Assembly: GCA_020636325.1 (NCBI GenBank) | Contig: JACJYC010000015.1 | Span: 113,871-177,870, forward strand | Direction: 5' to 3' | Source: Lewinellaceae bacterium | GTDB lineage: Bacteria; Bacteroidota; Bacteroidia; Chitinophagales; Saprospiraceae | DNA length: 64,000 nt | Shown: piece after piece, positions 9,592-17,347 of the stretch | How the letters are laid out: each line of letters starts with the position of its first letter | How positions within the stretch are numbered: position 1 is the stretch's first letter | The notes under the pieces: generated by a model | Database searches by the model: none | The model's input: only the letters and a program-made list of their open reading frames with translations | What the model was told of the DNA's origin: nothing | Translations under genes and position numbers: made by a program

Positions 9592-12500
9592 TTAGAATGT
9601 TACGTTGGCCCCGATGTTGATCACTCTGGCTTGCGGATAGTACACGCCGTTTCCTGCGGTAGCCTCAGGGTCAAAAATTTTGTATTTGTTAAAGGTCAGC
9701 AGGTTAAGTGCATTCAGGTAAATCCTGAGGTTGGCAATTTTCACCTTGTCCATGGCTTTTGCCGGGACGGTATAGCCGACCTCAACGTTCTTGATCCGGA
9801 TATAATCCTTGCTGAACAGGTAGTAGGTGTTGTTACCGAAGTTACCGCCGGTAAAGTAGGTATCGCCGCGGCTGGCCAGACGCGGGTCCGTATGGCTCGG
9901 GTTATCGATCGACCAACGGTTATCGTGGCTGTATTTGAGGAAGTTGCCGATGTCGCCCGATTCGGTCTGTACCCGGATGGAAGCGCCGGCAGCGCCCTGC
10001 AGCAGCAGGGAGAAGTCGAAGGTCTTGTACTGGATGTCGATGTTGGCGCCGAAGTTGAAGGTCGGCGTACCGTTTTCGTCAAGACGCACCTGATCGTCGG
10101 CATCGATCTTGCCGTCGCCGTTGACATCCTTGAATTTCATATCGCCGGGGATCAACTGGGACGTAACGCCGCTGTAGTCGATCTTGTTGGCTTCGATCTC
10201 AGCCTGGTCGAAGAACACGCCGTCGGATTCGTATACCAGGTAACCGCCGATCGGCTTGCCTTCCTGGCGCTGGTAGTCCGGAGCGCCGGGTACTTCATCC
10301 ATGAACACGACTTTGTTCCTGGCGTAACCGCCGTTGATGCCGGCCCGGAAGCTCAGATCATTGCCTGCGTTGCCGTAGTAGTTGACGCTGAATTCAAATC
10401 CGCGGTTGTCCACCTGACCGGCGTTAACCGGCGGCAGCAGGGAGTTGATACCGGAAGAAGCCGGCGTGGAGCCCGTTTTCTGAATAAGGATCTGGTCGCG
10501 TTTGTTGTAGAAATACTCCAGCGTAAGGTCGATCTTGTTGTTCAGGATGGTGGCATCCAGACCGAAGTTCAGGTTATTGGCCCTTTCCCAGGTAAAGCTC
10601 GGGTTGGCCAATACGGTTTCGCGAAGGGTCGTGACCACTTCACCGGCGATCGGGTAGGAACCGAAGCCGTAGGTGGAGAGGTAGGCGTATTCCTGGAGCG
10701 ATCCGTTGTAGAATACCTGGTCGTTACCCATCTGACCGTAAGAGGCCCGGATCTTCAGGTAATCGATGAAAGGTACCTGGAAGAAATCCTCATTGGAGAC
10801 GTTCCATCCCAGCAACATCCCCGGGAAGAAACCGAAACGGTCGGATTCCGGGAAGATATAGGAACCGTCGTAGCGCCAGATGAATTCGGCGAGGTATTTC
10901 TCCTGGTAGTTATACTGGAAACGGCCGTAGTAACCGAGGCGGGCGCGTTCAAAGCCGCTGCCGCCCGTATTCTGCTGGAGCGACCCGCCCGCGAAGAGTT
11001 GGTCGACCGCTGCGGAGATATAGTTGCGGCGGAAAGCGCTGAAACCCGAGCCTTCAAACGTTTCCTTCGTCACACCGGCCAGGATATTGAGGGTGTGGTT
11101 GGCGCCGAAGGTCTGGTCGTAGCTCAGCATGGCCGTGAGGTTGGTGTTCAGCGTCGTGTAGGAAGACTGGGAGAGCCGCGGATCGGTAAAGTTGGACCGA
11201 ACGGCGGGTTCGAGCTTGGGCGTTACACCATCGGCTTCATACGACACTTTATCCCAATAGTAAAGCATCCAGGGCGTCTGCCAGCGCTTGTCGCGGTTGT
11301 TGCTCTGGTCAACCGATCCGCTCAGCGTCAGTTTCAGGCCTTCTACCCAGGGGTTGCCGATGACCACGGAGCCGTTGGCCTGGAGGTAGTCCGTCGGGTT
11401 TTCCTGGTAGCCGGTGGCATTGGTGGTGATCACATACGGGTTCTGGCCGTTCTCGATGTCCGGGCCGGGTTTGCCGTTGGGCCAGACTTCCGGTTCGGTC
11501 GGACGGCCGCGCATCAGCATCCGGAAGATGGAGCCGGCGGATTCCGTCGGGAATTTACGCGTTTCACGGCGGGCCATGAGGCCGATGTTGGTCGTGATAT
11601 AATCGCTGACGGTGGCATCCAGGTTGACCCTGGCGTTGTATTGCTGGTAGCTGGTAGCCGAATTCTTGTAATAGGCGTCCTGATCGACAAAGCCGAGGGA
11701 GGCCAGGTAGCGGAGTTTGTCCGTACCCCCTGAGAGTTGCAGGTTATGGCGGGTCTGCGGCGACCAGGTTTTGAACGCGTCTCCGAACCAATCGGTATTG
11801 GGATAGCCCCATGGATCGCTGCCGTCTTCATATTTCCGGACGGCATCCGGGCTGTAGTTGGCGTTCAGGGTGCTGACGCCTGCGGTCGGAGAGTCGTAGG
11901 TGCCGGTCGTTTGGATGGCTTGCCAGGCTGCTTGCCATTCGTTCACCGGGATGGTCCGGTAGATCGGCAATTCGTTCATGATCCTGGCGTATTCCGGCGC
12001 GTTCGACATTTCCGGGATCACCGTGGGTTGCGACCAGCCCTGGTTAAAATCGTAGGAGATGGTCGGTTTGCCCGTTTTGCCGCGCTTGGTGGTGATGAGG
12101 ATAGCGCCGTTGGCTGCCCGGGCGCCGTAGATGGCGGCGGAAGCGTCTTTGAGGACGGAGATGGACTCGATGTCCTGCGCGCTGAGGCGGCCCAGACCAC
12201 CGGCCCGGTCGGGAATGCCGTCGATTACGATGAGCGGACTGTTGTTCCCCAGGGTGTTGGTACCCCGGATGGAGATCGTGGCGCCGTCATAACCGGGTTC
12301 GCCGCTGGGCTGGATGACGACCAACCCCGGCAACCGGCCTGCCAGCGAGTTGGAGATATCAACGGCCGGCGACTTGACCAGCTTATCGCCGGACACGCCG
12401 ACCACGGCCCCTGTTACGGTCACCTTCTTCTGCTTGCCGTAGGCCACCACCACGACTTCGTCCAGTATCGAGCCGCTGGCCAGATTGACGTCCATGGTGT

Positions 12501-12777
12501 TGCTGGCGCCTACGGTGAGTTCCTGGGTCGTGTAACCGGTATAGGAAACGACGAGGATGTCTCCTTCGGCGGCTTCCACCGAATACATGCCGTCGACATC
12601 CGTTACCGTCCCTCTGGTGGTCCCTTTGACCAGGACGTTAACCCCGATCAGTGCCTCACCGGACTTTTCATCGGAGATCTTGCCGGAGATCGTCCGTTGA
12701 GCAAACAGGGTCATTGAGCATAGCAGGAAGATTCCCGCCGACAATAACCATCTGGTTTTGAGTCTGCTTTTAGTCAT
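9592..12777 (-). CDS. SusC/RagA-family TonB-dependent outer membrane transporter
   Basis: 1061 residues. A signal peptide (ending LFAQ) is followed by a carboxypeptidase-regulatory-like domain (about 28-105), the SusC signature DEVVVVAYGKQKK and a TonB plug (about 115-225). A 22-strand barrel then ends in phenylalanine (INIGANVTF), as expected for outer membrane proteins. An acidic loop DVNGDGKIDADDQ near residue 885 is common in SusC. It forms an energised import channel with the SusD partner. A promoter candidate lies 340 bases upstream, giving a long leader. No ECF sigma/anti-sigma pair adjoins it; the nearest regulators are the LytS/LytTR genes, transcribed in the same direction. Confidence 0.95.
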   Translation of the reverse strand: MTKSRLKTRWLLSAGIFLLCSMTLFAQRTISGKISDEKSGEALIGVNVLVKGTTRGTVTDVDGMYSVEAAEGDILVVSYTGYTTQELTVGASNTMDVNLASGSILDEVVVVAYGKQKKVTVTGAVVGVSGDKLVKSPAVDISNSLAGRLPGLVVIQPSGEPGYDGATISIRGTNTLGNNSPLIVIDGIPDRAGGLGRLSAQDIESISVLKDASAAIYGARAANGAILITTKRGKTGKPTISYDFNQGWSQPTVIPEMSNAPEYARIMNELPIYRTIPVNEWQAAWQAIQTTGTYDSPTAGVSTLNANYSPDAVRKYEDGSDPWGYPNTDWFGDAFKTWSPQTRHNLQLSGGTDKLRYLASLGFVDQDAYYKNSATSYQQYNARVNLDATVSDYITTNIGLMARRETRKFPTESAGSIFRMLMRGRPTEPEVWPNGKPGPDIENGQNPYVITTNATGYQENPTDYLQANGSVVIGNPWVEGLKLTLSGSVDQSNNRDKRWQTPWMLYYWDKVSYEADGVTPKLEPAVRSNFTDPRLSQSSYTTLNTNLTAMLSYDQTFGANHTLNILAGVTKETFEGSGFSAFRRNYISAAVDQLFAGGSLQQNTGGSGFERARLGYYGRFQYNYQEKYLAEFIWRYDGSYIFPESDRFGFFPGMLLGWNVSNEDFFQVPFIDYLKIRASYGQMGNDQVFYNGSLQEYAYLSTYGFGSYPIAGEVVTTLRETVLANPSFTWERANNLNFGLDATILNNKIDLTLEYFYNKRDQILIQKTGSTPASSGINSLLPPVNAGQVDNRGFEFSVNYYGNAGNDLSFRAGINGGYARNKVVFMDEVPGAPDYQRQEGKPIGGYLVYESDGVFFDQAEIEANKIDYSGVTSQLIPGDMKFKDVNGDGKIDADDQVRLDENGTPTFNFGANIDIQYKTFDFSLLLQGAAGASIRVQTESGDIGNFLKYSHDNRWSIDNPSHTDPRLASRGDTYFTGGNFGNNTYYLFSKDYIRIKNVEVGYTVPAKAMDKVKIANLRIYLNALNLLTFNKYKIFDPEATAGNGVYYPQARVINIGANVTF

Positions 12778-13435
12778 AAATCCTGAGTGTTTTTCGTATT
12801 GTTGTAAAATTACTATTGCCTTGCGTACAGTTGACTTAGCCCGTTATTCCGGGCATTGAGCAGTCTCTTTGGTTTGAAATCGGGGATTGATTCCGGCGGA
12901 AAGCCGGTTCGTACACGGATTGTTATTCATGGGAAAAGAAACCGGCGCCCTTTGGCGCAACAGCAAAAAGAATGGGCCGGCCCCTGTTTCGGAGGCAGGC
13001 AGGTTTTGAAATGAGTGGACCGAAAGGTTGGTTTTGTCAATCTGTTGCCAGACCCGGTCAAAGTCTGGAAAATTGTATTTGGTCAGGACATGTATTTGTG
13101 GACTATAATCCCGGCAAATCTAGCCCGAAATACAATAACTTCCAAAATAAATTACAAAAATTTATGCCATTTCCCAATAATCTTCTATCCCGGAACGACA
13201 ACAATCGTTGTGAACGCCGGCGCGGGCTGCAATTTCAAGGTTAAAGGTTAAAGTAGAAAGGTTAAAGAAGTATATGCCGGCCCGTCGTTGCCCGGTGCTA
13301 CAAAGCCGGCGACCCAAACGCACCGCTGTTTAGGGCAAGCCAAACTTACGACTTACCACTTACGACTTATGACTTACGACTTATGACTTACGACTTATGA
13401 CTTACGACTTATGACTTACGACTTACGACTTACGA
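12778..13435. other. Long susC leader and intergenic region with tandem tracts
   Basis: No credible gene is present. The region holds the promoter candidate at 13115-13146, a GGTTAAAG tract at 13239-13268 and a run of ACTTACG/ACTTATG heptamers at 13345-13437 that touches the stop codon of the LytTR gene. The short frames readable here have no signal peptide, domain or ribosome-binding context. Confidence 0.7.
13115..13146 (-). promoter_or_regulatory. Bacteroidota-type promoter candidate for susC
   Basis: On the minus strand, TTTTGG at the -33 position and TAGATTTG (13115-13122) are separated by 20 bases, matching TTTG-N(19-21)-TANNTTTG. Transcription would start near 13108 and leave a leader of about 330 bases before the susC start. 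The leader includes a small GCGCC/GGCGC stem-loop near 12950. Confidence 0.6.
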
Positions 13436-13437
13436 CT
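13345..13437. repeat. Heptamer tandem tract (ACTTACG/ACTTATG)
   Basis: About 13 copies of a 7-base unit that is the reverse complement of the GTAAGTC tracts at 3589 and 22681. It ends at the stop codon of the response regulator gene. Confidence 0.9.
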
Positions 13438-14128
13438 AAATAGAATTGATCCGTTCAAAAAACGCCTGCCGGTAGGTTTCCGAGATGGGAATGTACTGCT
13501 CGCCGATCCGGATCCGGTCCCTTTCCACAGAGTCGATCCTGGCGAGGGCCACCATATAGGATTTATGTACCCTGCAGAGGATATTTGCGGGGATTTTTTG
13601 CTCCAGCTCCGTGAAGGTCTGGAGGGTCATGATGCTTTTGCCCGGCAGGTGAATGCGGCGGTAGTTGCCCATGCCTTCAATATAGCGGATCTCATCAAGA
13701 AAGACCTTTTCCAGGCGGGACTCTGTCTTGACAAAAAGGAAAGGCTGCTGTACGACAGGTGAGGGGCTGCGGTTCAGGTTCTCCTGCGCCCTCGAAACGG
13801 CTTGCACAAACCGCTCAAAGGTGAAAGGCTTGAGCAGATAATCCGCCACTTTCAATTCAAACCCCTTAACCGCGTACTGGTGATAAGCCGTGGTGAGGAT
13901 GAACTGGCTGTTGAAGGCGGAAGACTCCAGCAACTGGATGCCCGAAAATTCGCCGAGGTGGATATCCAGAAAAACAAGATCGACCTGGCCGGCGTTGAGC
14001 AGTTCCATTGCGGATAGCGCATCTTCAAAAGTAGCCGTCAGGTTCAGAAACGGCAGTTTCGACACGTAGCTCCGGGTGCGCTCCATGGCCAGCGGCTCGT
14101 CTTCAATGATAATGCAGTTAATCTTCAT
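13436..14128 (-). CDS. LytTR-family response regulator
   Basis: 230 residues. The receiver domain (1-120) has acidic residues E9/D10, the phosphoacceptor Asp55 (VFLDIHL) and the conserved Lys in LLKPF. A LytTR DNA-binding domain follows (about 135-228: RYIEGMGNYRRIHL, LCRVHKSYMVAL). It would be phosphorylated by the LytS-type kinase encoded immediately upstream; the two genes overlap by 11 bases. As the last gene of an ABC permease/ATPase operon it probably autoregulates the exporter, by analogy with bacteriocin- or antibiotic-sensing modules. The signal is unknown. Confidence 0.93.
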   Translation of the reverse strand: MKINCIIIEDEPLAMERTRSYVSKLPFLNLTATFEDALSAMELLNAGQVDLVFLDIHLGEFSGIQLLESSAFNSQFILTTAYHQYAVKGFELKVADYLLKPFTFERFVQAVSRAQENLNRSPSPVVQQPFLFVKTESRLEKVFLDEIRYIEGMGNYRRIHLPGKSIMTLQTFTELEQKIPANILCRVHKSYMVALARIDSVERDRIRIGEQYIPISETYRQAFFERINSI

Positions 14129-15167
14129 CCGTGCGGATCACTAGTTTCACCCTGTAAATATCGCCAATCTTTTCAACCGCAAGCTCATGCCTGTCGGGAT
14201 ACAACAGCTCGAGTCGCCGGCGGATCAACCCGTCCCCGAGTCCACGGTAGTCTGAATGATTCCCAGGATCAGGGTGGAACCTGTTGGAGCATTCAAAATG
14301 TACAGCGCCGTCCAGCATTGCAACCTTTACCTCAATAGCGTTATCCGTTTTTATGCCGTCGGCATGCTTGAACGCGTTTTCGACAAAGGGTATAAAAACC
14401 ATGGGAGCAATCCGGGCGCCGTCCGTTTCGCCGGTAAACGAAAAGCTCACATATTTCGGGTTGAAGGACCGGATCCGCTGCAATTCGACGTACTTCCCGA
14501 TATAGTCCAGCTCTTTTTCCAGGGGAATATCCTCCGTTCGCGTTTCATAAAGGGTAAACCGCATGATATCCGACAATTGGTTGAGGTAAGCTGAAGCCCG
14601 TTCGGGTTCCCGGGTGATGAGCACGTCGATATTGTTGAGGGTATTGAACAGGAAATGGGGGTCGAGCCGGGCCTTGACGAGGGCCATTTCCATGTCGAAG
14701 TTCTTTTTGGTCAGTTCTTCCTTGACCTTGATCTCGTCGTACCAGGTGATGAATCCCCGGATCACCAGGGCGATCACCCCGTGGATGGTTCCCACCACAG
14801 ACAGCCACAGGATGGCGCCCGAAGTCTCCACCCAGGCCCTGAATACGCCCTGCCCTTTTCCATAAGTGAGATAAAGGACCGTCAGGGCGATCACCGAGCC
14901 GATCAGGCAGACCAGTGCCCCGCTGAGGAAAGTCTGCCATACCTTTCTCCGAACCAGGAACCGGGAAAAAACCCAGAAGTAAAACCCGTAGAAAATGAAC
15001 ACATTCGGCACAACGGTCAGGATCCCGACGGGCTGGGTCAGCAAGGATTGATTGTAGGGCAACGGGCTGCCCATCTGGCGGTTCATGCCCGCAAAGATGA
15101 TCAGCAGCAGCAGCAAATACAGCAACCAGTAGCCCAGATGCAGGATCAGAATAACCGTTTTCCTCAT
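14118..15167 (-). CDS. LytS-type sensor histidine kinase
   Basis: 349 residues from the ATG at 15167. Four membrane helices (about 5-25, 45-70, 80-100 and 118-140) precede a short coiled linker. A His_kinase domain then has phosphorylatable His171 in LDPHFLFNTLNN, and a HATPase domain has N-box FVENAFKHA and G-box GLGDGLIRRRLELLY. This start is chosen because it has a good AAAGGAG ribosome-binding site and overlaps the permease stop codon (ATGA), implying translational coupling; a longer frame upstream overlaps the permease. No extracellular sensing domain is evident, so sensing is probably intramembrane or through the ABC transporter. Confidence 0.92.
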   Translation of the reverse strand: MRKTVILILHLGYWLLYLLLLLIIFAGMNRQMGSPLPYNQSLLTQPVGILTVVPNVFIFYGFYFWVFSRFLVRRKVWQTFLSGALVCLIGSVIALTVLYLTYGKGQGVFRAWVETSGAILWLSVVGTIHGVIALVIRGFITWYDEIKVKEELTKKNFDMEMALVKARLDPHFLFNTLNNIDVLITREPERASAYLNQLSDIMRFTLYETRTEDIPLEKELDYIGKYVELQRIRSFNPKYVSFSFTGETDGARIAPMVFIPFVENAFKHADGIKTDNAIEVKVAMLDGAVHFECSNRFHPDPGNHSDYRGLGDGLIRRRLELLYPDRHELAVEKIGDIYRVKLVIRTDED

Positions 15168-15937
15168 CCTTTCTCCTTTTTTGCGATGTACAAAACATAC
15201 CCCGCAACCGTAAACAAGGCGAAATACCCGGCTGCCCAAAGGTTCAGGTCAACCGTCCCGGCCAGCTTTTCCGCCAACAGAAACCGGCCCGAGCAGTAAA
15301 TATACGGAATGGTATAACTGTATTGCCAGGACATGCCCACCAGCGAGGCGATGAAAAGCCCGATCCCGACGCCGAGCGGAACCAGAAAATTGCGGACCTG
15401 CAGGCTGATCAGGTATTGCAAGGCTACGATGGGCAGGCTGGCCAGGAACAGGGTGGCGTTCCACTTCATCACCATGGCGAATGGGAAGGGCGCATCCGGA
15501 TACGGGATGGATGGGAATGCCAGTGAAGGCAAGGCTACCACGAGGTACACCCCGAGGTTGAACAAGGCAAAGAATTGCAGGAGCATGATCAGGATCACCA
15601 GCAATTTGGCAAAGAACAGGTGCGTCAGCCGCTGCGGGGCCGTATGGGTTTGTTTCCAGGTATTGTTCCGGAATTCCAGTTGGGTGATCAGGCTGGTGGC
15701 CAGAATAACGCCGAAGGGCAACAACAGGATGGCCATTTGTTTCCAACAGGTCGTAAAGACGGCGACCCAGGCATTCGGGTCGGTATGTCTGGCGGCCAGT
15801 GAATCGAAATAATAAACCCTTCCGATGAGAATGATGAACGGTATGAAAAATCCGCCGATCACCACCAGCCAGGCTGCTGCAGTGCCTTTCTTTTTGAGCC
15901 ACTCGCTCCTGAAGGTATTCAGAAATGGAATATTCAT
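15164..15937 (-). CDS. ABC-2 type permease subunit
   Basis: 257 residues with six predicted membrane helices, starting with SEWLKKKGTAAAWLVVIGGFF, the usual first helix of BcrB/NatB-like permeases. It pairs with the ATPase encoded 4 bases upstream and would export a lipid, peptide or antibiotic-like compound. Its stop codon overlaps the start of the kinase gene. Confidence 0.88.
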   Translation of the reverse strand: MNIPFLNTFRSEWLKKKGTAAAWLVVIGGFFIPFIILIGRVYYFDSLAARHTDPNAWVAVFTTCWKQMAILLLPFGVILATSLITQLEFRNNTWKQTHTAPQRLTHLFFAKLLVILIMLLQFFALFNLGVYLVVALPSLAFPSIPYPDAPFPFAMVMKWNATLFLASLPIVALQYLISLQVRNFLVPLGVGIGLFIASLVGMSWQYSYTIPYIYCSGRFLLAEKLAGTVDLNLWAAGYFALFTVAGYVLYIAKKEKG

Positions 15938-15941
15938 GGTC

Positions 15942-16847
15942 TTATTTTGTCAGGTGCATGAAAATGGTTTCCAGGTCGCTTTCAGGGGTTGTGATCCCGA
16001 AAACGTCAATGCCGTCTTCTACCAGTTTACGGTTGATGGCGGCTACGGCTTCCCTGGGCAGGGCCGGCAGGAGAAGTTTGTCCGACACGACCCGGCTTTC
16101 CGGATGGGCTTCCCGGATCAGGTTTAAAGCGCGTTGGTTGTCGCTGGTCTCGAAAGCGACGGAGGCGGCTTGTTGCCGGCGAAGCTTCAATTCGTTCAAC
16201 GGCCCTTCGAACAGCATATTCCCTTTGTTGATGATGCCGATATCGGTGACCAGTTTCTCAATTTCCGCCAGCAGGTGGCTGGAAATCAGGATAGTAATGC
16301 CCGATTCCCGGTTCAGCTTTTTCAGCAATTCCCGGATCTCGATGATCCCGCTGGGGTCGAGGCCGTTGGTAGGCTCATCCAGGACCAGCAGATCGGGGGT
16401 ATGCAGCAGGGCCGCTGCAATGCCGAGCCGCTGTTTCATGCCGAGGGAAAACTTGCCCGCCTTCTTGGCGCCCGTACCGGCCAGGCCGACCAGTTCGAGT
16501 ACCTCCCCTACCCTTTTTTCCGGGCATTGGTAGACCTTTTGCCAGATCCTGAGGTTATCCGTCGCGGACAGGTGGCTGTAGACGGAGGGCATTTCAATGA
16601 GCGATCCGATCCTGTGCAACAGGGAAATCCGGGTCCGGCTGCTGAAGGACTGATCAAAGACCCGGATCTCTCCTTGCTGCTTGCGAAGCAATCCCAGCAG
16701 GAGCCGTAAAGTAGTGGTCTTTCCTGCGCCGTTGGGCCCCAGGAATCCGTAAATGCTGCCGGTAGGGACCCTGAGGTCGATCTGATTGAGGACGGGATCC
16801 CCTTTCGGGAACCGGTAGGTGAGGTTATGGGCTTCTATTGCATTCAT
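15942..16847 (-). CDS. ABC transporter ATP-binding protein (BcrA/NatA type)
   Basis: 301 residues from ATG at 16847 (MNAIEAHNLTYRF). Walker A is GPNGAGKTTT, the signature motif is FSLGMKQRLGIAAALL, Walker B is LLVLDEPTNGLDPSG, and the switch His is in ISSHLLAEIE. The C-terminal 80 residues match the extension seen in BcrA-like ATPases. It is the first gene of a four-gene minus-strand operon (ATPase, permease, LytS-type kinase, LytTR regulator). A strong promoter match lies at 16955-16986. The longer frame beginning at 16892 adds 15 residues without family support. Confidence 0.92.
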   Translation of the reverse strand: MNAIEAHNLTYRFPKGDPVLNQIDLRVPTGSIYGFLGPNGAGKTTTLRLLLGLLRKQQGEIRVFDQSFSSRTRISLLHRIGSLIEMPSVYSHLSATDNLRIWQKVYQCPEKRVGEVLELVGLAGTGAKKAGKFSLGMKQRLGIAAALLHTPDLLVLDEPTNGLDPSGIIEIRELLKKLNRESGITILISSHLLAEIEKLVTDIGIINKGNMLFEGPLNELKLRRQQAASVAFETSDNQRALNLIREAHPESRVVSDKLLLPALPREAVAAINRKLVEDGIDVFGITTPESDLETIFMHLTK

Positions 16848-16892
16848 GTTGGATGATTTATGGCGCCGTTGGACGGTGGACGGTGTTAACAT

Positions 16893-16986
16893 TCATTTCG
16901 CAAGTCGGAGACTTGCAGGTATCCGCGGCGAGGCACAGCCTCTGGCGGACGGTACAAAAGTAGATCGGGAAAGGGGAGCGGGCAAA
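16893..16986 (-). promoter_or_regulatory. Promoter and hairpin leader of the ABC/LytS-LytTR operon
   Basis: On the minus strand, TTTG (16983-16986) and TACTTTTG (16955-16962) are separated by 20 bases, a perfect match to TTTG-N20-TANNTTTG. The transcript would have a leader of about 100 bases. It contains two small stem-loops: CAAGTC-CGA-GACTTG near 16897-16912 and GAGGC-TGT-GCCTC near 16930-16943. Confidence 0.7.
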
Positions 16987-17052
16987 AGTATTACGTGAAA
17001 TGGGCGATTTGGCTTGTCAAATGCCCGCGAGGGCCGTCAGGTCCGCCATGTC

Positions 17053-17120
17053 AAGGTTAAAGGTTAAAGGTTAAAGGTTAAAGGTTAAAGGTTAAAGGTT
17101 AAAGGTTAAAGGTTAAAGAA
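17053..17120. repeat. GGTTAAA heptamer tract
   Basis: Nine perfect tandem copies of AAGGTTA lie downstream of the glycoside-hydrolase-like gene. Flanking short motifs of the type GGCCTTTAGGTCCGCCATGTC (17030, 17170, 17219 and, inverted, 17339) recur nearby. The last of these overlaps the stop codon of the 17348-19369 gene. Confidence 0.92.
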
Positions 17121-17347
17121 GCCAGTTGGCAGCAGCGCTGCTATCAATGAGCCCGTGCTTAATGGCTGCGGGCCTTTAGGTCCGCCATGTCGGTAGCACC
17201 CGGGTTGAACATTACGTTTCCGGCCTGTAGGGCCGGTATATGATCGCTCCGGGTTGGCAGCATTTCTGTCGGCGGATTTCGGATTGACGTCTTTAAAAAT
17301 GAATGGAATGGATTTCACCTCCCGTTGCAACACTTCACATGTCGGCC

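Noticed and set aside
9631..11733. Long plus-strand frame opposite the SusC gene
   Set aside because: Shadow of GC-rich codon usage; the opposite strand has a full SusC protein with signal peptide and C-terminal Phe.
12972..13251. Two overlapping short plus-strand frames in the susC leader
   Set aside because: They cover the promoter and tract and show no recognisable protein feature.
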